Source: DATBGO01 sp036558005 (GTDB taxonomy: Bacteria > Actinomycetota > Actinomycetes > Streptosporangiales > Streptosporangiaceae). From it: a stretch of 64,000 bases of DNA. The number at the start of each line of letters is the position of its first letter. Within the stretch, counting starts at the first letter, position 1. Of this stretch, positions 47,589-55,906 are shown in pieces. Where the stretch lies: positions 1 through 64,000 of the forward strand of contig DATBGO010000144.1 of NCBI GenBank assembly GCA_036558005.1, written 5' to 3'. Below the pieces are notes generated by a model. The model was not told where the DNA came from, did not search any database, and was given only the letters and a program-made list of their open reading frames with translations. A program made the translations under genes and the position numbers.

Positions 47589-49886
47589 CTAGGGCCCCAG
47601 CACCGCCGCCGGCGGCAGCCGGGCGGCGTGCCGGGCCGGGATGGTCGCGGTCAGGCTCGACGCCACCACGGCGGCGGCGACCGCGGCCAGCATCGCCGCC
47701 GCTGACGGCGGCCGGCCGATCCCGGCGCCGATGCCGTACGCGCGGGCGCCGAGGTTGATCAGCGCCGCGCAGGCCAGCAGCCCGGTCAGCGCGCCCACCG
47801 TCACCGCGACCAGCGCCAGCACGCTGGTCCTGGTCAGCAGCGAGGCCCGCACCTGCCAGGGAGTCAGGCCCATGGCCCGCATCGCGCCGACGTCGCGGGC
47901 GTGGTCGCGGATGCCGACCAGCGACGCGGTGAACAGGTTGGTCAGCCCGATGACCGCCAGCACCGCGATCAGCCCGGCCAGCATGAACCGCACCACGTCC
48001 AGCTGCCCGGCCGGGCTCTGGGTTTCCTCCACGTCGAGCCGGTTGGCCGAGGCGCGCAGCAGCCGGGCCCTGGCCGCGCCCGGCGGCACCCCCGGCCGCA
48101 GCACCAGGCTGTAGTAGGCGGCGGGCGCCGCCGCGCCGGCCTGGCTCAGCGTGTCCCTGCCGTAGGCAAGCACCTGGCCGCTGTATTCCGGCTCGATGAT
48201 CCGGCCGACGATGTGGAAGATCACCGGGACGCCGCCGATCGGCATCCGGACGAAGTCCCCGACCCGCAGGTGGCTGACGTCCAGCAGGCCCTGGCTGGCC
48301 ACCGCCTCGCCGGGCGCGCGGTAGAGCCGGCCCTGCGCCACGTGGAACGGGAACGGCCGGGCCGAGGTGCCCGTCCCCAGCGTCGTCACCGTGGTGGTCT
48401 CCCCGGGCAGCAGCGCGGGCACCCGCACCGACCGGTACACCGCCGCCACCTGCGGGTCGGACTCGACCAGCTGCCAGGCCCTGGCGCTGCTCAGCGCGCC
48501 GGGGCTGACCGTCAGCGCCGCGGCCAGGCCGATGTCGGCGGGATGCTGCTGCACGTCGTCGAGGGTGGCCCAGAAGCCGAGGCCGATCGTGATCATCAGC
48601 ATCGGCACCGCCAGGCCGCCGATCGTCAGCGCGGCCGGCAGCCGGCGGACGAAGGCGCCGCGGGCGCCGAGCACGATGGCCGGCGGCAGCCGCGACTCCA
48701 GCGCGGTCCGCGCCAGCCGGGACAGCCGCCCGCGCGGCTGCGCCGGGCGCACCGCGGCGACCGGGGAGACCAGGCCCGCGCGCAGGCTGGGCACCGCGGT
48801 GGCCAGCACCACCGCGAGCTCGGTGCCGCCCGCGATCAGCAGCGCCCACGGGCCCGGCACCGGGGTCGCCGCCGCGACCACCCCGCGCCCGGTGTCCAGC
48901 AGCGCCGCGGTGAGCAGCCGCTCGGCGGCCAGGCCGGCCACGATCCCGGCCGCCCCGATCACCGCGTGCTCGGCCACCAGCACCCCGGCGACCTGGCCGG
49001 GCGTGAACCCGAGGGTCTTCAGCATGGCCAGGTCCCGCAGCTGCAGCAGCACCCGGCCGCCGGTGGCGTTCAAGATGGCCAGCACCGCCGCGCCGAGCGC
49101 GACCAGGCCGAACAGCGCCAGCAGCAGGCCGAGCAGCGGGTCCTTGCGGGCCATCGACTGCTTCACCTGCTGCCAGGTCGCCACGCTGATCACGTGCCTG
49201 CTGCCCAGCTGGGTCACCATCTGCTGGACCACGAACCCGGTCGCGGCCGGGTCGGCGATCCGCAGCCCCACTTCCTCCTGGGTGTGCCGGGTGACCGGCT
49301 CCACCCGGTGCAGCAGGCCGGGCGGCACCCACATCAGCCCGGGTGTCTGGTCGGGGTAGAACCCCTGGTCGGAGGTGTCGGCCAGGCCGGTCACCCGGAC
49401 CCGGGCGGTGTTCCCGTCCAGGCCGCCGACCAGCAGCGTGCTGCCCGCGCTGACGTGGATCGCCTGGGCCAGCGAGGACTCCAGCACCACCCCGTCCGGC
49501 TGGCCGGGCCGCAGCCAGCTGCCCTGGCGGACCAGCATCCGGCCCAGCTGCGGCATCCTGGTCCCCATCGCCCGCAGCTGGACCTGGATCCGGGTCCCGT
49601 CCTCCGCCAGGGTCGCGGCGGCCACCGGGTAGGGCCCGGCCACCCCGGTGACCCCGTCCACCCGGGCGGCCAGCCCGCGCACGCTGGTGCCCTGGGCCAG
49701 CCGCAGCCAGATCTGCGCGCCCCTGGTCTGGTTGAACAGGCCCTGCCACGGGTTGGTCGCGCCTTCCAGCAGCGCGGCCGACAGCAGCAGCGCGGTCACC
49801 ACCCCGGCGATCACCGCGGCGGCGGCCAGCAGCTGGCCGCCGCGGGCCCGCACATCCGCGCGGATCCAGCGCAGGATTCCGCGCAC
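47589..49886 (-). CDS. FtsX-like ABC transporter permease
   Basis: A 765-residue membrane protein with two FtsX-type domains: each has a helix, a large extracytoplasmic domain, and three helices. An N-terminal helix is AAAAVIAGVVTALLLSAALLE, and helices around AALGLVALGAAVLAILNATGG and VRFMLAGLIAVLAVIGLTNLF mark the two units. It belongs with MacB/LolCDE-like systems that move lipids, peptides or drugs or act as sensors. Translation starts at GTG 49886, right after the ATPase stop. The longer frame continuing upstream belongs to another frame over the ATPase. The operon is PadR-ATPase-permease. Confidence 0.88.
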   Translation of the reverse strand: MRGILRWIRADVRARGGQLLAAAAVIAGVVTALLLSAALLEGATNPWQGLFNQTRGAQIWLRLAQGTSVRGLAARVDGVTGVAGPYPVAAATLAEDGTRIQVQLRAMGTRMPQLGRMLVRQGSWLRPGQPDGVVLESSLAQAIHVSAGSTLLVGGLDGNTARVRVTGLADTSDQGFYPDQTPGLMWVPPGLLHRVEPVTRHTQEEVGLRIADPAATGFVVQQMVTQLGSRHVISVATWQQVKQSMARKDPLLGLLLALFGLVALGAAVLAILNATGGRVLLQLRDLAMLKTLGFTPGQVAGVLVAEHAVIGAAGIVAGLAAERLLTAALLDTGRGVVAAATPVPGPWALLIAGGTELAVVLATAVPSLRAGLVSPVAAVRPAQPRGRLSRLARTALESRLPPAIVLGARGAFVRRLPAALTIGGLAVPMLMITIGLGFWATLDDVQQHPADIGLAAALTVSPGALSSARAWQLVESDPQVAAVYRSVRVPALLPGETTTVTTLGTGTSARPFPFHVAQGRLYRAPGEAVASQGLLDVSHLRVGDFVRMPIGGVPVIFHIVGRIIEPEYSGQVLAYGRDTLSQAGAAAPAAYYSLVLRPGVPPGAARARLLRASANRLDVEETQSPAGQLDVVRFMLAGLIAVLAVIGLTNLFTASLVGIRDHARDVGAMRAMGLTPWQVRASLLTRTSVLALVAVTVGALTGLLACAALINLGARAYGIGAGIGRPPSAAAMLAAVAAAVVASSLTATIPARHAARLPPAAVLGP

Positions 49887-49888
49887 GC

Positions 49889-50671
49889 TCAGCCCCGCAG
49901 CCGCAGCACCGCGGGCACCGGGGCCCGGCCGGGGCCAGGCGCGGGCGGCGGCACCGCCGCGTCGTCGGCGACCACGCCGTCGTACATGCTGATCACCCGG
50001 TCGGCCATGCTGGCCACCCGGGCGTCGTGGGTGACCAGGATGATCGCCTGGCCGCGGTCGTGCGCCCGGCTGAGCAGCCGCAGCACCGCGCGGGTGCCGG
50101 CGCTGTCCAGGTTCCCGGTCGGCTCGTCGGCCAGCAGCAGGCTGGGCTGGTTGGCCAGCGCCCTGGCCAGCGCGACCCGCTGCTGCTCGCCGCCCGACAG
50201 CCGGGCTGGCGCCGCGTCCGCCTGGCCGGCCAGCCCCAGCTCGGCCAGCAGCTCGTCCCTGCGGGCCCGGGCCTGCCGCCGGGTGGCGCCGCCGATGAGC
50301 GCGGGCAGCTCCACGTTGTCGGCGACGCTCATGCAGGTCACCAGGTTGAAGAACTGGAACACGAAGCCGATGTGGTGCCGGCGCAGCACCGCCCAGCGGG
50401 CCTGGCTCAGCCCGTCCACCCGGGTGCCGTTCAGCCAGATCTCGCCGCTGGTGGGCCGTTCCAGCCCGCCGAGCAGGTGCAGCAGCGTCGACTTGCCCGC
50501 GCCGGACGGGCCCATCACCGCGGCGAACTCGCCGCGCCGCAGCCGCAGGTTGACCCCGCGCACCGCGGTGGCGGGGACGCCATCGCCGCGGAAGGTCTTG
50601 GTCAGGCCGGCTGCCCGCAGCAGCAGGTCCCCGCCCGGCTGGGCGGGCCGCGGCGGGCAGCTCCCGGTCAA
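49889..50671 (-). CDS. ABC transporter ATP-binding protein (MacB/LolD type)
   Basis: A 260-residue ATPase with Walker A MGPSGAGKSTLLHLLGG, the Q-loop FVFQFFNLVTCMSVADNV, the signature LSGGEQQRVALARAL, Walker B LLLADEPTGNLDS and the H-loop THDARVASMADRV. LSGGE-type signature and the linear size point to the LolD/MacB family that pairs with FtsX-like permeases. Its TTG start overlaps the PadR stop by four bases; the start choice follows from this coupling. A short Pro/Gly-rich extension lies at the N-terminus. Confidence 0.9.
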   Translation of the reverse strand: MTGSCPPRPAQPGGDLLLRAAGLTKTFRGDGVPATAVRGVNLRLRRGEFAAVMGPSGAGKSTLLHLLGGLERPTSGEIWLNGTRVDGLSQARWAVLRRHHIGFVFQFFNLVTCMSVADNVELPALIGGATRRQARARRDELLAELGLAGQADAAPARLSGGEQQRVALARALANQPSLLLADEPTGNLDSAGTRAVLRLLSRAHDRGQAIILVTHDARVASMADRVISMYDGVVADDAAVPPPAPGPGRAPVPAVLRLRG

Positions 50672-51174
50672 ACCAGCTCCTCCTGGCAGCGCTCCAGCCA
50701 GTCAAGGTCGGCCTGCACGTGCAGCATCGCGCCCTCGATCAGCAGCCGCGGGATCCTGCTGCCCCGGTCGGCGCTGCTGGCCAGGCCGGTCAGGCTGCGC
50801 ATCTGCTTGAGGTAGTGCCGGCGCTGCCGGTTGATCAGCTCCATCCGGTCGGTGACCCCGGCCAGCGGCCCCAGCGCCAGCTTCATGAAGAAGTCGTCCC
50901 GCACCCGCGCCCCCTCGCTGGGCGCGTCCGCCCAGGCGGCCAGCGCGTCCCGGCCGGCCGGGGTCAGCTCGTACACCCGCTTGTTCGGCCGGGTGGCCTG
51001 GACCACGTCCTGGCTGCGCACCAGCCCGTCGCGCTCCAGCCGCTGCAGGGTGACGTAGATCTGGCCGACGTTGGGCGGCGGGTAGGCCTCGCCGAAGATC
51101 TGTTCCAGCTGGCTTTTCAGCTCGTAGCCGTGTGCTGGCTCCTTGGCCAGCAGCGCTAGCAGCGGTAGGCGCAC
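50668..51174 (-). CDS. PadR family transcriptional regulator
   Basis: A 168-residue regulator. The winged helix is at residues 1-80: LLALLAKEPAHGYELKSQLEQIFGE, then GQIYVTLQRLERDGLVRSQ. VYELTPAGRDALAAWAD marks the wing, and the rest is the helical Vir domain for dimerisation (RMELINRQRRHYLKQMRSLT). PadR proteins commonly sense drugs or phenolics. As the first gene of the ABC-FtsX operon, it probably represses this efflux system. Confidence 0.92.
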   Translation of the reverse strand: MRLPLLALLAKEPAHGYELKSQLEQIFGEAYPPPNVGQIYVTLQRLERDGLVRSQDVVQATRPNKRVYELTPAGRDALAAWADAPSEGARVRDDFFMKLALGPLAGVTDRMELINRQRRHYLKQMRSLTGLASSADRGSRIPRLLIEGAMLHVQADLDWLERCQEELV

Positions 51175-51373
51175 GACCCCGTCCCCTTCTCCCTGGCCGG
51201 CCCGCGGGCCGCGGCGTCACAGACGGCAGGATGCGGGGTCAGCCTGCCCTCGGACCCTCATCGTCGCACAGACATAACGAATGTGCATGACTGCTATGTT
51301 CGCGGCATAACGGCCGGCCGCGCGGGTAGCGGGCTGCGGACCGGCTGGCATCCGGGGCCCCCGCTGCCCTACA

Positions 51374-51402
51374 TTGACCATTACCTAACAGCGCTATATA
51401 AC
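51374..51402 (+). promoter_or_regulatory. Sigma-70-type promoter of the sugar ABC operon
   Basis: TTGACC, 17 bases, TATAAC. Both hexamers are near consensus and the spacing is ideal. The predicted start would be near 51409, giving a leader of about 26 bases to the first binding-protein gene. The surrounding stretch is unusually A/T-rich. Confidence 0.6.
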
Positions 51403-51434
51403 ACGCATATACAGCGCCCGCCCGGACGGAGCCC

Positions 51435-52742
51435 ATGCCGCGCATCAGCTCGCCCCGCAGGCTGGCCGCGCCGCGCGCGGCCGGCCTCGCGCTGGCCGCC
51501 GCGCTGGCGACAGCCGGCTGCGCCGCGGCCGGCGCGGCCCCGCAGCGCGCCCTGGACAGCGCCACCGGCATCGGGCCGGTCACGTTCGTGACCGGGAAGG
51601 TCGACACCGGTTACCTGCCGACCCTGATCGGCCAGTGGGACGCCGCGCACCCCGGGCAGCGGGTCACCGTCATCCAGCTGCCCGACGACGCCGACGACCA
51701 GCACGCCCAGATGGCCGCGAACCTGCAGGCCGGCAGCACCTCCTACGACGTGCTGAGCCTGGACGTGGTGTGGACCGCCGAGTTCGCCGCCAACGGCTGG
51801 ATCGTGCCGCTCAGCCCGCGGCTGTTCCCGCTGGCCAGCTTCCTGCCCCCGGCCCTCGACACCGCCAGGTACCAGGGCAGGCTGTACGCGGTCCCGTTCA
51901 CCAGCAACGCCGGGCTGCTGTACTACCGCAAGGACATCCGGGCCAGGGCCGGCCGCCGGCCGCCGCGGACCTGGGCCCAGCTGGCCAGCCTGGCCCAGGC
52001 CGTCGCCCCCCGGTACGGGCTGGCCGGCTACGCCGGGCAGTTCTCCGCATACGAGGGCCTGACGGTCAACTTCGCCGAGGCGGTCCAGTCCGCGGGCGGG
52101 AGCATCCTGTCCGCCGACGGCACCCGGGTCACGCTCAACAGCCCGCAGGCACGCGCGGGCCTGAACTTCCTGGTCAGCGGGCTGCGGCAGGGCTGGATAC
52201 CGCAGGCCGCGCTCAGCTGGGACGAGGAGGCGTCCCGGCGCGCGTTCGAGGCGGGCCAGCTGCTCTTCCTGCGCAACTGGCCCTACGTCTACGGGCTGGC
52301 CAGCAAGCCGGGCCCGGGCAACAAGGTGGCGGGCAAGGTCGGGGTGACCGCCCTGCCCGGCCCGGACGGCCCCGGGTCCAGCTCGCTGGGCGGCGCGAAC
52401 CTGGCGGTCAGCGCGTTCTCCCGGCACCAGCGCACCGCGCTGGCGTTCATCAGGTTCCTCACCAGCCAGGCCAGCGAGCGGCAGATCCTGATCTCCGCCG
52501 CGCTGCCGCCGGTGTGGACCCGGCTGTATGACGACCGCTCGCTGGTCGCGCGGTTCCCGTACCTGCCGGTGCTGAAGAAAGCCATCCTCGACGCCAGGCC
52601 GCGTCCCCAGACCGCCAGCTACAACCAGCTCAGCCTGGCCATCTCCAGCGCGGTGCACCAGGCGCTGACGCAGCGGCAGGGCGTCCCCGCGACCATCTCC
52701 GCGCTGTCGGCCGAGCTGGCCCAGATCGTCCGTAACCAGTGA
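51435..52742 (+). CDS. ABC sugar transporter solute-binding lipoprotein 1
   Basis: A 435-residue extracellular solute-binding protein (family 1, MalE-like). The N-terminus has Arg residues, a hydrophobic region and a lipobox ATAGC with Cys at about residue 28. Typical blocks are VSFVTGKVD-like GPVTFVTGKVD, YDVLSLDVVWTAEFAANGW, YAVPFTSNAGLLYYRKDI, and SLGGANLAVSAFSRHQ. It captures a sugar or oligosaccharide and delivers it to the permeases at 54120 and 55070. The second binding protein follows at once, so the operon has two receptors. The permease cannot tell which one dominates. Confidence 0.9.
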   Translation: MPRISSPRRLAAPRAAGLALAAALATAGCAAAGAAPQRALDSATGIGPVTFVTGKVDTGYLPTLIGQWDAAHPGQRVTVIQLPDDADDQHAQMAANLQAGSTSYDVLSLDVVWTAEFAANGWIVPLSPRLFPLASFLPPALDTARYQGRLYAVPFTSNAGLLYYRKDIRARAGRRPPRTWAQLASLAQAVAPRYGLAGYAGQFSAYEGLTVNFAEAVQSAGGSILSADGTRVTLNSPQARAGLNFLVSGLRQGWIPQAALSWDEEASRRAFEAGQLLFLRNWPYVYGLASKPGPGNKVAGKVGVTALPGPDGPGSSSLGGANLAVSAFSRHQRTALAFIRFLTSQASERQILISAALPPVWTRLYDDRSLVARFPYLPVLKKAILDARPRPQTASYNQLSLAISSAVHQALTQRQGVPATISALSAELAQIVRNQ

Positions 52743-52789
52743 CACCGAGGTCATCGGGTCTCCCCCACGAGAACAGAGGAGGTGGCCAC

Positions 52790-54112
52790 ATGCGGATGTG
52801 GCCCAACGATCACCACCGCGCCCCACGGCGGGCGCTCATCTCAGGTCGGCCGGTGGCCGGCCTGATCGCCGGCGGCGCGGTGCTCGCGCTCGCCGCGGCG
52901 GGCTGCGGCAGCAGCGGCGGCTCGTCGGCCGGCAAGCAGGTCCCGGCCAGCGCCAGGCAGACCATCGTGTTCGCCACCCAGGGCCTGGGCACCGAGGGCA
53001 CCGCGACCACCGCGGCGGTGAAGGCGTTCGAGAAGCTGCACCCGAACATCAAGGTGCAGATCCTGGCGCTGTCGCCGACCTCGAACGTGGCGCTGCAGCA
53101 GCTCGAGCAGCGCTTCATCTCCGGGTCGAGCACGCCCGACGTGATCACCACGGACGTGACCTGGCCGTCGACGTTCGCCCGGTCGGGCTGGATCGCCAAC
53201 CTGAACTCGTTCCACCCGGCGACCAGCTCGTTCTTCCCGGCCCAGATCGCGACCGGCCAGTACAACGGCGGCGTCTACGCGGTCCCCTGGTTCATCAACG
53301 CCGAGGGGGTCTACTACCGCACCGACCTGATCAAGAGCCCGCCCACCACCCCAGCGCAGCTGGTCAGCGACGCGCAGGCGGCGCTGAAGAGCGACAAGAA
53401 GCTGAAGGAAGGGCTCGCGTTCGAGGGCGACAAGTACGAGGGCTCGGTCACCGCGTTCCAGAGCTTCGGCGGCCAGATCGCCAACAGCCAGCTCTCGAAC
53501 ATCAACACCGCGGCCAACGTGCAGGCGCTGACCTTCATGTATGACGCCATCCACACCAGCAAGATCTCCCCGTCGGCGGTGACCACCTGGGAGGAGTCCA
53601 ACGTGCAGGCGGCCTGGCAGTCCGGCCAGACGCCGTTCGCGCTGAACTGGCCGTACATCTTCCAGCTGTCCGAGGCGAAGGGCTCGAACCTGGCCGGCAA
53701 GACCGGCTGGTTCCCGTTCCCGAACGCCAGCGGCAAGCCGCAGGCCTCGCTGGGCGGCGACGACCTGGCCGTCAACTCCAAGAGCACGCACCAGGCCGCG
53801 GCCTACTCGCTGATCAAGTACCTGACCAGCGACTCGGCCCAGATCACCCGGGCGATCAGCGCGGGCGACCCGCCGTCGGTGAAGTCCGCCTACAACTCCC
53901 AGCTCTACAGTGCGGCGCCGTACTACAAGCAGGAGCAGGCCGTGTACGCGGCGGCCACCCCGCGCCCGGTCACCCCGGTGTACCCGGACATCTCGACTCA
54001 GCTGCAGACGATGATCTCCTCGGTGCTGTCCGGCCAGGCGTCGCCGAAGGCCGCGCTGTCGGCGGCCGCGCCGACGGTGGCACAGCTGAACCAGACTGTC
54101 TCGTCTTCGTGA
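52790..54112 (+). CDS. ABC sugar transporter solute-binding lipoprotein 2
   Basis: A 440-residue binding protein related to its upstream neighbour but clearly distinct. The signal peptide carries the lipobox LAAAGC (Cys near 38). DVITTDVTWPSTFARSGWIANL and YAVPWFINAEGVYYRTDLI match the equivalent blocks of protein 1, as does ASLGGDDLAVNSKSTHQAA. The start is the ATG at 52790 with GAGGAGGTGG; the frame to 52739 extends into the previous gene. The C-terminus is Ala/Ser-rich. Two receptors in one operon may widen the range of sugars taken up. Confidence 0.9.
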   Translation: MRMWPNDHHRAPRRALISGRPVAGLIAGGAVLALAAAGCGSSGGSSAGKQVPASARQTIVFATQGLGTEGTATTAAVKAFEKLHPNIKVQILALSPTSNVALQQLEQRFISGSSTPDVITTDVTWPSTFARSGWIANLNSFHPATSSFFPAQIATGQYNGGVYAVPWFINAEGVYYRTDLIKSPPTTPAQLVSDAQAALKSDKKLKEGLAFEGDKYEGSVTAFQSFGGQIANSQLSNINTAANVQALTFMYDAIHTSKISPSAVTTWEESNVQAAWQSGQTPFALNWPYIFQLSEAKGSNLAGKTGWFPFPNASGKPQASLGGDDLAVNSKSTHQAAAYSLIKYLTSDSAQITRAISAGDPPSVKSAYNSQLYSAAPYYKQEQAVYAAATPRPVTPVYPDISTQLQTMISSVLSGQASPKAALSAAAPTVAQLNQTVSSS

Positions 54113-54119
54113 GCGCTTC

Positions 54120-55073
54120 ATGACGACGCGTCAGCAGTCCGTGCCGTCCGGGCCAGCCACGCTGGCCCGGACGGCACGGGGGGCCAAGTTCAGCCTGCTG
54201 GCACAGGACCGGAGGTTCGGCTACTCGATGGTCGCGCCGCTGGTCGTCGTGCTGCTGGCGATCACCGCCTACCCGCTGTTCTACAACTTGTGGAATTCCT
54301 TCCACCACGTGAACTACCTGGCCCCGCCACTGGGCGGGTTCGCCGGGGCAGCCAACTACTCCAAGCTGTTCACCGACAACCAGTTCGTGCCCTCGCTCGA
54401 GCACACCGTCGGCTTCACGATCGTGTCGGTCGCGCTGGAGACGGCGATCGGCCTGGCCCTGGCGGTGGCGCTGAACAAGCCGTTCCGCGGCCGCGGCGTC
54501 GTGCGGGCCGCGGTGCTGATCCCGTGGGCGGTGCCCACCGTGGTGTCGGCCGAGCTGTGGCGGACGATGTTCGACCCGCAGTCAGGGTTCGTGAACTACA
54601 TCCTGACCGAGTTGCACCTGCCGCTGGCGCACACCACCTGGCTGGCGGGCACCTGGACGTCGTGGGCCGCGGTGCTGACCGCCGACGCCTGGCGGAACAC
54701 CCCGTTCATGGCGATCATGCTGCTGGCCGGGCTCCAGGTCATCCCTGGCGACATCTACGAGGCCGCCAAGATCGACGGCGCCAGCGCGTGGCAGACGTTC
54801 CGGCGGCTCACCCTGCCGCTGCTCAAGCCGGCCCTGATGGTCGCGCTGGTCTACCGCACGGTGTCGTCGTTCCTGATCTTCGACGTGATCTACATCATGA
54901 CCAAGGGCGGCCCGGGGACCTCCACCCAGGTGCTGGGCTACCTGAACTGGCAGGCGTTCCTGACCGACTTCGACTTCGGCTACGGCGGGGCCGTCTCGGT
55001 GGCCCTGATCGTGTTCGCCCTGATCATCGCCGCGGCGTACGTGCGGGTCTTCCGGACCGAGGAGGCACGATGA
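54120..55073 (+). CDS. Sugar ABC transporter permease (MalF-like)
   Basis: A 317-residue permease with six predicted membrane helices. The coupling-helix EAA motif reads EAAKIDGASAWQTFRRLTLPLLKP, contacting the ATPase. A short cytoplasmic N-terminus precedes YSMVAPLVVVLLAITAYPLF. It follows the second binding protein by 7 bp and overlaps the next permease by ATGA. Its partner ATPase is likely the MsiK-type protein at 46376, since none is in the operon. Confidence 0.92.
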   Translation: MTTRQQSVPSGPATLARTARGAKFSLLAQDRRFGYSMVAPLVVVLLAITAYPLFYNLWNSFHHVNYLAPPLGGFAGAANYSKLFTDNQFVPSLEHTVGFTIVSVALETAIGLALAVALNKPFRGRGVVRAAVLIPWAVPTVVSAELWRTMFDPQSGFVNYILTELHLPLAHTTWLAGTWTSWAAVLTADAWRNTPFMAIMLLAGLQVIPGDIYEAAKIDGASAWQTFRRLTLPLLKPALMVALVYRTVSSFLIFDVIYIMTKGGPGTSTQVLGYLNWQAFLTDFDFGYGGAVSVALIVFALIIAAAYVRVFRTEEAR

Positions 55074-55906
55074 TCCCGATGGGCAAGGCCGCGAAGCGGA
55101 CCGGGTTCTTCCTGCTGCTGGCGATCTTCGTGGTGGTCAGCCTGTTCCCGTTCTACTGGATCGTGATCACCTCGCTGAAGACCAACGGGCAGATCCAGCA
55201 GGGCACCTCCAGCCTGCTGCCCGGGCACGTGACGTTCAGCAGCTATATCACCGACCTGACCAAGGAGGACTTCGTCCGGCCGCTGCTCAACAGCGCGATC
55301 GTGTCGCTGGCGGCCACCGCGGTCACGGTCGTGCTGGCCTCGCTGGCCGGCTACGCGGTGTCCCGCACCCGGATGCGCGGCAAACCGCTGGTCTTCGGGT
55401 TCATCCTGATCGCCGGCTTCTTCCCGATCATGGCGATGGTCGGGCCGCTGTTCATCGTGTACCGGCACATCGGGCTGCTGAACTCCTACCCCGGCCTGGT
55501 CGTCGCCAGCCTGATCTACACGCTGCCGATCGCGACCTGGCTGCTGACCAGCTACTTCTCCCAGATTCCCGTGCAACTGGAAGAGGCCGCGATCGTCGAC
55601 GGGGCGACCAGGCTGCAGGCGCTGCGCAAAGTGATCATGCCGGTCGCGCTGCCCGGCGTGTTCACGGTGACGATCTTGTCGTTCATCCTGGTCTGGAACG
55701 ACTTCACGTTCGCGCTGTCGTTCCAGAGCAGCCCGAACATGTTCACCGCGCCGCTGGCCATCGTGAACCTGGGACAGAGCCAGTTCCAGACGTTCTACAA
55801 CCTCATCGACGCGGCAGTGGTGATCATCTCGATCCCGATCGCGCTGATCGTCATCTTCGCCCAGCGCCGGATCGTGTCCGGGCTGACCGCGGGGGCGATC
55901 AAGTAG
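55070..55906 (+). CDS. Sugar ABC transporter permease (MalG-like)
   Basis: A 278-residue permease with six membrane helices. TGFFLLLAIFVVVSLFPFYW forms the first, the EAA motif is EEAAIVDGATRLQALRKVIMPV, and the C-terminus has ALIVIFAQRRIVSGLTAG. It completes the importer: two binding proteins, MalF-like and MalG-like permeases. The start overlaps the preceding stop (ATGA), and its 3' end overlaps the convergent acyl-CoA dehydrogenase by 8 bp. No hydrolase is fused or adjacent, although the GH38 mannosidase lies 10 kb upstream. Confidence 0.92.
   Translation: MIPMGKAAKRTGFFLLLAIFVVVSLFPFYWIVITSLKTNGQIQQGTSSLLPGHVTFSSYITDLTKEDFVRPLLNSAIVSLAATAVTVVLASLAGYAVSRTRMRGKPLVFGFILIAGFFPIMAMVGPLFIVYRHIGLLNSYPGLVVASLIYTLPIATWLLTSYFSQIPVQLEEAAIVDGATRLQALRKVIMPVALPGVFTVTILSFILVWNDFTFALSFQSSPNMFTAPLAIVNLGQSQFQTFYNLIDAAVVIISIPIALIVIFAQRRIVSGLTAGAIK

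Noticed and set aside
47589..50705. A 1038-codon permease frame reaching into the ATPase and PadR genes
   Set aside because: The first about 270 codons are a shadow of the ATPase gene. The permease begins at GTG 49886, directly after the ATPase stop.
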